A stretch of DNA of 54,773 nt, from positions 1 to 54,773 of IMG/VR virus record IMGVR_UViG_3300035698_014712; one strand, 5' to 3'. The DNA is from a virus. Every line of letters starts with the position of its first letter. The stretch's first letter is position 1. Below, piece after piece: positions 33,159-45,100 of the stretch. The notes under the pieces are model-generated. The model saw only the letters and a list, made by a program, of their open reading frames with translations, did no database searches and was not told where the DNA came from. A program made the translations under genes and the position numbers.

Positions 33159-33893
33159 ATGCAAGATAAACAGATTATTATAGGAGGAAGTTATTCTCTA
33201 TTCAGCACTTTAAAAAGTATTGCATTAATTTGTGCTTTTTTCATAATGCTTAAAATGTATTTTGGGGAAAGAACAAGTAGAATAGAACAAGAATTATTAA
33301 TAGAGGCTAGTACAGATGTGCTACAGACCTGGAAAAATAAAAATGGAGAGAGTTTAGCGAAGATTCAAGTTTTAGAAACTCGCAACAAGAAAACATTTTT
33401 GGCTTTTCAAAGTCAAGACAGCACAATCATAGAACTGCAAAAATTAGTAAAAGACAATAGGAAGCTTTTTAAGGATAGCAAAGGAACTGCAAGCATAATC
33501 AAGTCAGAAACAAATATAGATGCCACTGTAGTCACAGATGTTACCCAGGATGAGAATTCCAGCCCAATCTATACAAGTAACATTGTAGATGATTGGTATA
33601 AAGCAAATATTGTCTCTAGTAAAGATTCTACAAATTTAGTTATTCAATCATTTCATAGTATTAGTTTAGTTATGGGACGAGAAAGTCAGGGATTTTTAAA
33701 GAAAAAGAAATCCTTTGCAATAGCAAAAGACTTGAACCCGTATTCTAATATTAAAGATATGAGAATTTATAGCATAGTAGAAGAAAAGAAAAGATTTGTA
33801 GTAGGTCCATACGTTGGAATTGGTACAGGAGGATCTTTAACTTTTCAAGGTCAGGTAGGAATAGGAGTAACCTATAAATTATTTGAATTTTAA
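33159..33893 (+). CDS. Spanin-like membrane-anchored protein
   Basis: This 244-residue protein has a single N-terminal transmembrane segment (about residues 12-30, ALICAFFIMLKMYFG). A long charged coiled-coil-like section follows (about 35-110) and then a C-terminal strand-rich part ending in PYVGIGTGGSLTFQGQVGIG, like outer-membrane or periplasm-facing repeats. Bacteroidetes phages often have an inner-membrane spanin-like protein of this design near lysis genes. No endolysin is recognised adjacent, so the call is tentative. Confidence 0.5.
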   Translation: MQDKQIIIGGSYSLFSTLKSIALICAFFIMLKMYFGERTSRIEQELLIEASTDVLQTWKNKNGESLAKIQVLETRNKKTFLAFQSQDSTIIELQKLVKDNRKLFKDSKGTASIIKSETNIDATVVTDVTQDENSSPIYTSNIVDDWYKANIVSSKDSTNLVIQSFHSISLVMGRESQGFLKKKKSFAIAKDLNPYSNIKDMRIYSIVEEKKRFVVGPYVGIGTGGSLTFQGQVGIGVTYKLFEF

Positions 33894-33912
33894 AAGTATA
33901 AATTATAAAAGT

Positions 33913-34383
33913 ATGAACTTTAAAGAGTTAAGAAAGAACATGATTGTGTTAGTAAATACAATCAAAGAATTAAAACCAAGTAGAAATTTATCTTTATGTT
34001 TAACTCATGTTCAAACAGCAATGATGTGGTCAGGAAGCTATTTAAAATTTACTGGAACAGGAGATAATCCTTATTCCAAGTCAGATGGAAAAAGAAGAAC
34101 GATAGTAGACATTGAACCAATGTTTGATAACACAAGTAAAACTTTAGATGTAGCTCTAATTAAGGAAGATATAGTAGTAGTGGTAGATCAAATAAGAACT
34201 TATCTACAAGAACAAAAGGATATTTTAATTCAGTTTGTATTAAACGAAGAAGAAAACCGAAATTTAACCCCAGAACAAAGTATAGAAGCTAGTGTTTGCT
34301 TATCTAATATTTACAAAAGTATTGCAGAAGCAAGAATGTGGTTAGGTATGGAGTTGGGAAGATTGCGAGATGAGGGAAAGTAG
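33913..34383 (+). CDS. Hypothetical protein (zero-frame product), ends at a frameshift signal
   Basis: This is a 156-residue product read from ATG 33913; the TTG at 33883 inside the upstream gene is a less likely start. It is a helical protein, MNFKELRKNMIVLVNTIKEL then PSRNLSLCLTHVQTAM..., with a central RTIVDIEPMF region and a helix-rich C-terminus. It ends ELGRLRDEGK followed by TAG. The last three codons (GAG GGA AAG) form the -1 slippery heptamer GGGAAAG at 34374-34380, so a fraction of ribosomes may extend it by 32 residues. Function unknown. Confidence 0.65.
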   Translation: MNFKELRKNMIVLVNTIKELKPSRNLSLCLTHVQTAMMWSGSYLKFTGTGDNPYSKSDGKRRTIVDIEPMFDNTSKTLDVALIKEDIVVVVDQIRTYLQEQKDILIQFVLNEEENRNLTPEQSIEASVCLSNIYKSIAEARMWLGMELGRLRDEGK

Positions 34384-34478
34384 AAACTGCAGCAAAATAT
34401 CAATACTTATACCACGTAATTTGGGGTAAATTAGATGCTTTACTAAAAGCAGAATTAAAGAAATCTTATCAAAATTAA
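34374..34478 (+). other. Candidate -1 programmed frameshift site and transframe extension
   Basis: G_GGA_AAG (34374-34380) is a canonical X_XXY_YYZ slippery heptamer directly before TAG (34381-34383). The -1 frame continues from GTA (34380) for 32 codons to TAA at 34476-34478, with a coherent, amphipathic sequence (VETAAKYQYLYHVIWGKLDA...). The same heptamer is used by lambda gpG/gpGT. A simple lost A (AAAA to AAA) would explain the same break. No strong downstream pseudoknot was found. Confidence 0.5.
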
Positions 34479-34504
34479 AAAGGGAGCCATTTGGCTCCCT
34501 TTTT
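34477..34504 (+). terminator. Bidirectional terminator between convergent blocks
   Basis: AAAAAGGGAGCC (34477-34488) pairs with GGCTCCCTTTTT (34493-34504) around ATTT. It ends with a T run on the plus strand, and the reverse complement also has a T run, so it can stop transcription from both the rightward early block and the leftward giant genes. Confidence 0.9.
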
Positions 34505-34522
34505 CTTTTTTCTTACAATAGG

Positions 34523-37500
34523 TTATTTATCCCAGTAATGTTTATATAAAGATTTGTAGCCAGGCATAAGATTTCCGTCTGGGTCCATGTGATAATCTTT
34601 TATTACAGGGTACTTTCCTTTCCCTTCGTTATAATAAGGATTATCTACTACTTTAGTTGCTTTTTTCTTTTTCTCCTCTCTAGAGTAAGAGTCTCCGTAT
34701 TCAGATACAAGTTTATCTATTTCTTCTCTCCTAGCTTTAAGTCTTTCTTTATTAACTTTTTCTATTAATGGAGCTTTGATTTGATCAATAAAATTTTCAG
34801 CGTCGTAATCTCGCTTGGATTTACTTCCAAAGCCAAGAGAAACCCAATCTTTAAGCCCTGAAGGGGTTATAAATCTACCTGCTTTTACTGCAAATTTGCT
34901 TTTTCCCCTGTTTGGTCCTCCTACATATTCTCCTGCAGGAATACTTGTTAAAAGATCTAACCCTCTTTTAGTTCCAAATAAATCTCCATCTCTAACTAAA
35001 CCTTCAGAATTAACTAGCATGTTACTATCTGAAATAAATCCAGATAATGTGTTTTCTAAAATGTAATACATTGCGGTATCTGGGTCTTCGTACAATCTAT
35101 GAAAGAAACTTCCTTCAGGGCTGTAAAAAGGGGCTTTCTCTCCCCTAAGAACTAATTTTTTATGCTCTTCTTTTTCATCTTCTCCAGGGTAAAGCATCAT
35201 CATTACTCCTGCTTTTAAAATTAAAAACCGAAGAGTGGCAGCAATAGAGGTAGAAAGAAAATGCATGTCTTCTTGTATTTCTCTTACTTTATCTGGAGTA
35301 AATTCTTCTCCTTTAGAATCTGTTTCAATACCAGCCCCCATTATTTTTTTAATCCTATCACTGTCAATAAAAGGTTTTTTAGTCACAGGATTAACGATCA
35401 TACTTATAGTTTGAGCAGCTAACCCTAAAGCCATTTTGCCATTACTATGAAGCATTTTTTTATTCATTCCTAAAGCATTTGTATAATGTAAAATAGTAGC
35501 TTTAATTTTATTTTTGTCTTCAATAGCTTCTGCTTGCATAGTTCTTTTATTGTTATACAAAGTATATCCAATTAAACCAGCAGCCATAACAAAAGGCCCA
35601 ACAGCAACAAGACTTGTTGTAGTAGCTGCAGAATATGCTACAGCTTTTGCTAATATTAAAGCAGAAGCTACACCAGCTTGTTCATTACTCCCTAATCTTT
35701 TTAATACTTTAAATTTCTTTTCAATAGTCATTATTGCCCATTTCTTAAACATCAAAGTCATAGCACCAAGAAAATACTTTTCTGCTAATACCGTATCTAT
35801 GTCTCTATACCCACCATTTATAAAAGCAATTTGTTTAGGGATATGTCCTGATTCTCCAAATAAATCTGCAGCTCTAGAAGAAGTATTAAAAATAAAAGTA
35901 TCTCTATTTTCTTTAGTATTAAACTCTTCTTTTAGCACTAAGTTACCATTAGTATCTTTATCTGTATTAAAAGCAGGAAAACTCATAGTTTCTGTGTCAA
36001 ACATTTTAATAGAAACTCCATTTTTATCTTTAATATCTAATTTTGACATTAAAGAAATAATTTGTGGTCGTTGAATTGTCTTTTCTACCTCACTTACAGA
36101 GTTCATAGGATTTTCTAATACTGCATTAAAGGCATTTCTTGATCTGGATTTCTCCATAGTAAAAATTTCATTTCCACTGTTTTGGAAAAGACCATATCTT
36201 CTCAACATTAAATCAGATATTTCTCTTGCTTTTTTAGCTTCTGGACTAGGGTTAATCCCTCCTCTTACACCAAAATGATAATTTACTTTATGGTAAGTTC
36301 CAGCATCCCAAAATCCTTTTCTCCCATCTACTTCCTGTGCATTTAATCCTGCAATAGTCATGTTTGTCCATTGGGCTGCAGCGTTCACAGAGAAAGCTGC
36401 AACTCTGGGTAATTTCATAAAAAATGCTTCTGCCACGGAGCCAAAAGTAAGAACCTTCCCATCACTGTCCAGAAACTCTTCAAAAGCCATGATTTCTTTA
36501 GATATTAAATCTTTTTGAGGTCCGTCTGGGAGATCCGCTTTGAATTCTTTTAATCTTACAATAGAAGCATCTGCTGCTGCTCTTACTTTTTTTTGATGTT
36601 CGTTATAAAACCTAGTAAATTTTGTAACTTTAAAATCTGATAAATTAAACTCTCCTCCAAGCTTGTTCCAATTTGCACGATTGTTAATTCCAAACATGTT
36701 CCGTTCCATAAAATAATCTGCTACTTCTTTAATATTTTTTCTGTCTGTTTTTTCACTTATAAAGTTTTTAATGAAATTCATCTTATACTCTATTTCTTTT
36801 TTTGCCTTAAATTTTTCTGCCATTTCAGAAACAGAAAGAATGCTATCAATTAAATCGTCTTCTTGATTCTCCATAACAATTTCTCTGGCTTCTTCTTTAG
36901 CTTTTTGTTTTTGAGCCATAGTAGGTTCAGCATATCCTCCAATAATTTTTCTGGCAATCTCATCTATTTGTTGATCCACAGTTTTAATTGCACCTGATAT
37001 ACTTTCAGAAGAATCTTGGTATCTATCTGTTGCTAAAGCACTGTGCATAGTTTTTAAAGTTTTTGTAGACAAAACTCCAGCCATTTGCATTGCAAAATTC
37101 TTAGTTTTTTTAGCTACACTTCCTAAACTGTACTCAGTTAAATCATTAGGATTTTGATTAAACCCATTAGCTGTGTTGTATTCCACTAAATCAGCCATGT
37201 GTCCCCAAGCTTCATTTAAAATTGGGTCATTCTCAATTGTTTTAAAATTGCTGTCAAAATGTTCTACTTTTTTAGGAGTATAAGAAATAAATTCTAGATC
37301 AGCTAATAGATTGTCTACCAACTTTTTTTCTCCTTTTACATAAAAAGCTTTTGTAATTTTGTTAGTTCCTTTATTCCTAAAATTTTCTGAAAAAATAAAA
37401 GGGGATTTTGCATAAAGATAATCCAGGTGCCTATTGTATACACCTTCAGGAATATTTCCCTCCAATTCTTGATTTTCAGAAAGCTTAAATCTGTCTCGTA

Positions 37501-39103
37501 ATCTACTTTCTCTTTGAGTCTCAAAAATATTAAACGAATGGATGTTTTGAATTTGTTCTTTTACAATTTTATCATATTCTCTTGCACCAATCTTATCAAT
37601 CCTTTCTGTTTTATAGTCTGCAGCATCTTTTGCACTCATAAAAGAGGCAGAAAATTTACTAAAAGTTGGGTCTCCAATAATTTCTGGTATCCTTGTTGCA
37701 TCTATAAAATCTGAATTTTTGTTCAAATTATCAAAATGAGCATTAATTTGTTTTACTTCGGCCCTTGTTTTAGAAGGAGAGTATAAAAATTTATTTATTT
37801 TATTTTGAGAAATTAAATTTAGACGTTTAAAATCTACCCACAAAGGAGAAAATTTACCTACCAATTGATGAGAAGTACTACTTTTTCTCTCAAAAATACT
37901 AAAATCCACTCTCTTATTAAAACCCGTCCCTTTTGTTTGCTTTAATTCTTTAAGTCTTTTTGCTAATTTGTTTTTAATATTATAAAGTTTTTCTCTTTTT
38001 TCTTTGTTGTTATTAATATACATTGCATCTGCATACACTTTTTGTAAAATAGAAAGTAAAACATTACTTTCTTCTTGTCCTTCTAGAGAAGTGTAAAAAG
38101 ATTTACCAATACTTATGTCTTTGTTTGTTGATTTCTCTCTTTTTAAATAATTAGAAATTTTTTGCATTCTAGTTAATTCGCTCTTAACTTCTTTTACCAT
38201 CTGATTGTTAAACAATCTTTCTGCCTCTTCTACTAATTGATCTTCCCCTAAATCTTTATATTCTTCTTTTCTTTCTATGTGACTTTTAATATAATTTTTA
38301 ATAATGTCAATAGTCTTAACATCCAGTTCTTCTCTTAATAAAGTAACATCTGCTTTAACTTTTTTAAGTTGTTCATGGACTTTAGAATCCTCTTCTTCAA
38401 TTTGGTGCAATGGCTCAGTAAGTAACCCTCCTTCTTCATCACTAATCAAAAGATCTAGCATTTCTAGGTATCGATTTATGGTCTGTATATTTTCTAAATT
38501 AGGGTTTTTTGCTAATCTTTTTACATTCCTAATATCTTTTTGGATACTTTCTAAATAACTGCCTAATTCTTCGTCCGTTTTTTGAAGATTATAAATATCT
38601 GTGTAAAGAGCTCTAATTAAATTGTTTAACTCTTCTACTTTGACTACTTCTTCATTAGTTTGTACTTTATTTTTAAGTAAATCTCTTTGTTTTTCTAAAT
38701 CTTCTTTTAAAAGCATTTTTTGTCCTAGCACATTTTCATAGGAAAATTTATTGTATACAGGAGTTGAACTTGGCATGTCATTAAAATAAAGATTTCTTCC
38801 TCTTTTAAGTTCTTCTATCCTAGCTTCTAAATCTTTGTTTTTTTGAAATTCATTATCAGAATCAATTTTATCTTGTAAAGATTTATTAATAATTTTAGTG
38901 TCAGAAGTCTGATACACTTCTATTTCTTCTCCAGTTTTTCTTACTCTTATAATCATGTTACCAGAAAAAGACTGCCCATTAATTAAGGCAGCTTTTTTCT
39001 TGGCTTCTGTATAATTTTTATTAGAGAGTAACTTAATTGCATTCTGAACTTGATTGTCAAATATTGATTTTACTTCTATTTCTTGTGTTTTACAATTTGC
39101 CAT
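34523..39103 (-). CDS. Large virion-associated protein (1526 residues)
   Basis: This giant structural or injected protein of a crAss-like phage type has an N-terminal half of mostly charged coiled-coil (residues of about 30-330). A central region has FNQNPNDLTEYSLGSVAKKT, and a long hydrophobic stretch lies at about residues 1141-1182 (ALILAKAVAYSAATTTSLVA and on), with another near 1288-1305. The membrane-like stretches fit a protein that inserts in or crosses the host envelope during ejection. The start overlaps the stop of the giant polymerase gene by one base (TAATG on the minus strand). No enzymatic motif found. Confidence 0.7.
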   Translation of the reverse strand: MANCKTQEIEVKSIFDNQVQNAIKLLSNKNYTEAKKKAALINGQSFSGNMIIRVRKTGEEIEVYQTSDTKIINKSLQDKIDSDNEFQKNKDLEARIEELKRGRNLYFNDMPSSTPVYNKFSYENVLGQKMLLKEDLEKQRDLLKNKVQTNEEVVKVEELNNLIRALYTDIYNLQKTDEELGSYLESIQKDIRNVKRLAKNPNLENIQTINRYLEMLDLLISDEEGGLLTEPLHQIEEEDSKVHEQLKKVKADVTLLREELDVKTIDIIKNYIKSHIERKEEYKDLGEDQLVEEAERLFNNQMVKEVKSELTRMQKISNYLKREKSTNKDISIGKSFYTSLEGQEESNVLLSILQKVYADAMYINNNKEKREKLYNIKNKLAKRLKELKQTKGTGFNKRVDFSIFERKSSTSHQLVGKFSPLWVDFKRLNLISQNKINKFLYSPSKTRAEVKQINAHFDNLNKNSDFIDATRIPEIIGDPTFSKFSASFMSAKDAADYKTERIDKIGAREYDKIVKEQIQNIHSFNIFETQRESRLRDRFKLSENQELEGNIPEGVYNRHLDYLYAKSPFIFSENFRNKGTNKITKAFYVKGEKKLVDNLLADLEFISYTPKKVEHFDSNFKTIENDPILNEAWGHMADLVEYNTANGFNQNPNDLTEYSLGSVAKKTKNFAMQMAGVLSTKTLKTMHSALATDRYQDSSESISGAIKTVDQQIDEIARKIIGGYAEPTMAQKQKAKEEAREIVMENQEDDLIDSILSVSEMAEKFKAKKEIEYKMNFIKNFISEKTDRKNIKEVADYFMERNMFGINNRANWNKLGGEFNLSDFKVTKFTRFYNEHQKKVRAAADASIVRLKEFKADLPDGPQKDLISKEIMAFEEFLDSDGKVLTFGSVAEAFFMKLPRVAAFSVNAAAQWTNMTIAGLNAQEVDGRKGFWDAGTYHKVNYHFGVRGGINPSPEAKKAREISDLMLRRYGLFQNSGNEIFTMEKSRSRNAFNAVLENPMNSVSEVEKTIQRPQIISLMSKLDIKDKNGVSIKMFDTETMSFPAFNTDKDTNGNLVLKEEFNTKENRDTFIFNTSSRAADLFGESGHIPKQIAFINGGYRDIDTVLAEKYFLGAMTLMFKKWAIMTIEKKFKVLKRLGSNEQAGVASALILAKAVAYSAATTTSLVAVGPFVMAAGLIGYTLYNNKRTMQAEAIEDKNKIKATILHYTNALGMNKKMLHSNGKMALGLAAQTISMIVNPVTKKPFIDSDRIKKIMGAGIETDSKGEEFTPDKVREIQEDMHFLSTSIAATLRFLILKAGVMMMLYPGEDEKEEHKKLVLRGEKAPFYSPEGSFFHRLYEDPDTAMYYILENTLSGFISDSNMLVNSEGLVRDGDLFGTKRGLDLLTSIPAGEYVGGPNRGKSKFAVKAGRFITPSGLKDWVSLGFGSKSKRDYDAENFIDQIKAPLIEKVNKERLKARREEIDKLVSEYGDSYSREEKKKKATKVVDNPYYNEGKGKYPVIKDYHMDPDGNLMPGYKSLYKHYWDK

Positions 39104-42100
39104 TATTTACATGTATTTTTAGTTATTTTCATAGATGGTAATAACGTTACACTATTTTCATCTACCACATCATTTGAAGGATCTCCTGAGTTATCTTGCT
39201 CATCCATTATCATTTGTTCTTGTTGAGCAAAAAAGTCTGGAGGTGGACCTTCATTTTGTTCTTTTTGCTGTCTTATTTGTTCCTCAGTTACTTGTGGATT
39301 TTTTTCCACAGGTTTTTGTGCTTTTCTGTCTGTAGCAACTTTTTCTACAAAAATGAAACTAGCTTTCATAGCTTGCAAAGCTATGGTATTTTCTGCTATT
39401 CCTTCTCTTTTTCCAATTCTTTTTATCATGTCAGTAATAAACTTCCCAAATTTTTCTATGATATTAGAGTCTGATTTTAGGTATTCTATCTTACCGGCAA
39501 ACTTTTTAAAGTTTTTATTGTTGCCTAGAGAAGTTGCAATAAATTCATTTAAGTCTACAGAAGGATAAAATATGTCTATGTCTTCCGGAGTAAAAACAAC
39601 GGAGGTAGGCAATTTTGCATCTGCATCTGCTTTGTACTCTTTCCACTTAGCCAAAAATTCTTTATATCTAACTTGAGTTTCTGGATTTGAAGATAAATGA
39701 TTTCTATATGCACTAAGCACATTGTTTAAACCCACCAATTCACTTGGAGCATTTTCTTTCAAATCTCCAAACTTGTCTAAGTTAGCATTAACTTCTGTTG
39801 CAGTAATTAAATGTAAAGTTTCATGCATAAAAGTTGTTGCTAAAGATTCTCTGTCGGCTATTAATTCTGGGTTTAAAACTAAATACATCCCTTTAGAAAC
39901 TCTTCCTTGAAAGTCTCCTTCTTGGTAATTTAATACTTGTCCGTCTTGTACAAAAGGAATTAAATAATCAGCAATTTCTGCCATATTAGAGTAATCTCCA
40001 TACTCTCCATTTTTAATTTGAATTAAAAAATCTTTTACTAGAGAACCATTTTTTGGTACATTCCCAAATTTTTGTTTTGCTACTGCTTCTAATTCTATTC
40101 CAGAAACATCTTCAACTGTTTTTACTTTCTCTTTTCCTAGTACAGAAGTTACTTCTTTTTTTCCAAATTCGTATTCAGCCATTCCATTTTCTCCTAGGAC
40201 ATCAACCCTAACATAATGTTTTTGTCCTTCTACTTTTTGATATATATGCCATTTTTCTTGTCTAAGTTTACTTTTATTTATTAGCTTTTTAGCAACAAAG
40301 TCAAGCTCAGTTTCTCCACTAACAGCAGTGTAAACTTTATCCCCATTTTCAAGAACGTGTTCTTTCATTGGAGTTTGTTCTATTGAATCTGGATTATTTT
40401 GGAAATATTGTTTTTTAAATGATTTTAATAAACCGGAACCACCACCTTCTGTGTTAAACGTATTAAGCAATCTTAACTTATCACTAATACTAGAAGTACC
40501 CCCTTTTTTATTTTTGAAGGTCATATCGTCTAAGTATTCAATTGGTAAAAATTTATGAAACCCTAAAGCCCCTTGTACCACACCTCCAGAAACATAAGAA
40601 TAGGCAATTAATTCCTGAGCTAACATTCTGGTAGTGTATGCCTCCTCAACTCCATTTCTTTTAATGTTTGGAAGTTTAGTTTCCTCTGCTATCAACTCTT
40701 TAAAAGAAAAGTATATGGCTTCTTGATTAGCTTCGAAAGATTCTTGGTTATTAAATGTAATTAAAGATGGCTTACCATTTTCTCCCATTGGAGTTTTTAA
40801 ATAATTTAAGAATAAATTGTTTTTTATCTTGTTAACACCATCTGTGTTTTCTCCATTTATTTTTAAGTTGTTTATATAAGTACTTAAAGATTCATGATTA
40901 GCTTCTTTGTTATCGATAAACAAATCTTGTCTTGTTTGTTTAGCATCAATATCAAAAAGACCTAAATTCTTTTCACTAGTCAAATATTTTTTAACTTCTT
41001 GAAAAATTTGCTCTTTAGCTTTAATAACTGCAAAAGTATTATTCGCATCTATTTTACTGTCTTTAATAATATCTTCAATAACAGTATTTAGATATTTGTT
41101 TTTTGCCGGAAAAAGATTAGTAAACAATCCTTCACTTAAAGATAAAGCAGTACCCACCATTATACCTTGATTGGTTGTAGGTGTCATTACTACATTATTT
41201 CCTAAATCTATCTGTCCTTCTAATAAAGTCTCTCCTTTTTGAGAAAATTCTCCCACTAAAGTTTCAGCCCCTATTATTCCATTGTCTTTATTAGTAAAAA
41301 ATTCTCTAAATTCTTTTGCTTTAGTTGTAGACTCCCACATAGATTTACCTAAATTACTTAAATCTACATGTTGCATCAACTCTTTTACTATTTTTGCTTG
41401 CCCAGCTAAATTTGTATACATAGCAAGTATCTCTAATTGGTTAGTCCCATTTGCATTATCCCCTAAAACAATTTGATTTTGTAACATTTCTGCTGTAAAA
41501 TCTTCATTTCTTTGATCAGAAACAAAAGTCTCTTCCCCATTTACAGTTTTAAGCTCTCCGTATCTTCCTCCAACAAATATGCCTGGCTTTCCTTTATAAT
41601 TTAATCCTCCAGGAGTAGTATTAGTAGGAGTGTATTTTTTTAATAACTGATTTATAGCCTCTTCTTTAGCTTTTCCTCCAAACTTTGTAGTAATAGATTC
41701 CTTCTCATTTATAATTGCAAAGTACTCTTTAATTATTGGTTGAGAGTGCAGCAAGTAAGGTATAGAATGTTCTGTGTAGTAAACAGGCTTTCCGTCTACT
41801 TGTGCTTCTCTGTGAAAAGGTGCTCCTTTTACATAATCTTTTACATCTAACACATTAAATTCTGAATCAAATCCTAATAAAGACAGTAAACTATCTACTG
41901 CAATTGCATCTTTATGGTTTAATCCTGTTCTGCCAAGTATTTGAGCTATTTCATTATCTGTTCCTGTGTTTGTTCTTTCATCTAACACAGCTGATATTCT
42001 TCTAATAAATTTTTTAAACATTGGGTCTTTAGAAGCTAAAGTAAGCATCCTTCCAAATTTTCCTTCACTCATTAAGTTACCAATTCTTATCCTGGTAAAG

Positions 42101-45100
42101 TTTCCATCTTTGTCCCCTAACCTAACATCATTTTCAACACTTACTTGTTGTTGTATTAAACTGTGCATTGTTACAGCTTTAGCATAAATACCAATAGCAT
42201 CTTGGCCAGTAGAACCGGCATTCATTTTTTCCATTTGATATTTTGGAGAAAGAATATTAAAACTATTTGATCTAGCTTGTGACAGCAAAGTAATATCATC
42301 TGCTTGCTTTTCTGCATAAGACATAGATAACACTTTGTTAATTTGTTTTTGAGTTTTTACATTAGAATATACAGAATTATGAACTTTAATAAATTTATTT
42401 TCTAATAATTTAAGATCAAAATTCTTACCTAAATCTTCTTTAATGTCTTGAATAAGTTCTGCAAATTCCTCGTCCGAACGAATAGAAGATAAATCTCCTA
42501 ACCCTTCGATAGAATCTGCAAGTCTTACTGCAGCAGCTACTTTGTTTTCTGCTCCTTTTTCTTTGTTAGAATTTGATTTAGCTGACTTTGTGTACAAAGA
42601 TTCAATTTCTACTAATATTTTTGTTTTTTCTGCAATGTAAACATCTTTGTTTTTTTCAGTTAATTCTTTTATAGAACCATCTTCCATTACTATATGGTTG
42701 TATTGGTAAGCTGTTAAACTATCAATATCAAAATCCTGCCCCATCTGAGCAATAAACCCTTTAGGAGTAACAACTAAATCTCCAGACTCTGGAGGTAAAA
42801 ATCCTACCACTTCGACAGAAGTACCAAGTCCATGAGAAGAAGTTGGAATCCTAAAAACAAATTGTTCTAATAATTTAGCATCAACCATTTTTTCCTTGAT
42901 TCTTATAATGCCATCTACTTTTTCTAAGTATACTCCATCTTTTCCATCAAATTCTTCAAATAAATCAATTAGTTTACCATTTAATTTAAACTTAGAAGGT
43001 ACTAAAATCTGAGCTTTTGATAGCCCTCCATCTTTATTTCTTGTACTTTGTAAAGTACCTCCTTTAAAATCTCCTAAGTGGATAATTCTACTCTTTTCAA
43101 CTTCTTGGTCTTCTATTACTTCAAATCCATTTTCAGATGCAGTAACAAATTTGTTCCCGGCTATTTTTTGCTTAAATATTTTATTGTTAATTAAAGCATT
43201 TAACATTGATTCATACTTATTACTGTTACCAGATAACCATAAAGGCAACTTAAAAGTTTTTCCTCCTTTACCGTCATCTACTAAAGTTAAAGTTTTTAAA
43301 TCTTGTTTAGAAAAACCTCTGCTTTCTGCTTCTCTTCTTAAAAGAACTTCCAGTTTTTTCATAAATTTTTCTGGGTCTTTAGCTTGTAAAGAATCATCTA
43401 AATTTAAAGCCTTTAAAAACTTATCTTTTTTCATGCCAATCATAGCACTAAAAATTTCATGGAACTCTGTTTGCAATTCTTTACCTGCCATTGGTTTTCC
43501 TTCGTATTCAAATCCATCCATGTCCATAACACCATCCCCCATAAGTAACTTAAAGATCTGAGTTCCCATAGAAACAGAATCATCTTGAACTACTTTAGAT
43601 TTAAAAGGGACATCTTGTTGTATTTTAAAATGTTCTCTTTTTAATTCTAACATATTTTTTGCAACAATAGGTTGATTAAAATCTTTAATTGTATTTTCTT
43701 GAGTTAAAGCCCCTACTTTATTTGCTGTTTGATAAGAAGCTCTTACAGTAGTTTTGTAAACTTTTTCTACTTCTTCCATATTTTTTCTTAGAGCATCTAA
43801 GTTTCTTCCCACAGTTAATTGAGGTATTAATGGAAAAGAAGAAGATTTAATATAAACCATTCTGTTTACATCTTGCTCAACATCCATTACTGTTCCAGAA
43901 TAAACTGGTTTAATAGGTTGTAAGATTAATTCTACTTGTGTCAGACCATTAATGTCAGTATTTGCATCTTGGATAACAGTGTCTAGAAGCATTTTTTTAG
44001 GAATTTCTTTTCCTTTATTTTTTGGGTCTGATAAAAATTTATTTTGTGCTGCAATTTTAGCCTTAATGTTTTTTAGGGTTTTAACAGGAACTCTTCCTTG
44101 CTTTTCTAAAATATATAAGTGTTCTTGTGTCGTTGTGTATTCCTGTGCATCAGTACTTTCGATGTCAATGAACTCAGCTATTCTGCCAAACTTGTTTTCA
44201 AGTTGGCTTATATATTGTCTATTCCCAGTCTGTAGATTTTTAACCATGTTTCCATAAGATACTCCATCTTCATTTTTTTCACTTAATGCAGGTTTCCCAT
44301 AATGCCATTCTATAATGTCAGCTAAATTATCTGCTGCTCCATTAACATCTTCTAAAAACACTTGCATGTAAGAATTGTTGTTAGAGTCTGTCAGCACACT
44401 CCCCGGTGCAATCATAGATGCCATTCTTTTCCCTAAGTTAATAGCGAGTTGATTAGAGATAGAATTTTGTTCTGCCACATTTTTAGATGTTGGGTCTCCT
44501 TTTGCTTTGTAGTATAAAGCTGGATCTCCAGACATTAATTGCATGTAGCTCATGTTTGTTAGCATAGAGTTTAAAATAAAATCTACTTCTGCAACATTCA
44601 TATTTTCTTCAACAGTACCTTCTCTTTGTTTTAAATAGTTAGCATTATTAAATCCATCTATCTTGTCATTAAATTGAGTAAGATCTTTTACGTTGTTTTT
44701 TGCCTCTACAGTTACATTGTCTTGTATTAATGCCCCTGCGGATTCTCCAAATTGACTCTGAATTTCTGCAAGAATTTCTGACTGCTCTTTACCTTCAAGA
44801 CTCTTTACAACCTCGATTATGTTTTGCCCTTTTCCGTTTAAAATAGTATTTAGCTCAGGTATAAGATTAAATCTTACTGCCCCTTTGTCATATAAAGTTT
44901 TGTCATTATTACTTCCTCCCTGTATATTAGTTTTCTTAACAGTAGTAACAAAATTTACCATTCTTTTCAACTCAGGAAGAACTAATTGATCATATAATAA
45001 TCCTTGAAGGTCTTCATTAAATGATATTTTTCCATCTTCAATTGTAAAAGCTTTTCCAGATTCTTTATAAAAATCAAACACTCCTGTTTTTAAAGACATC

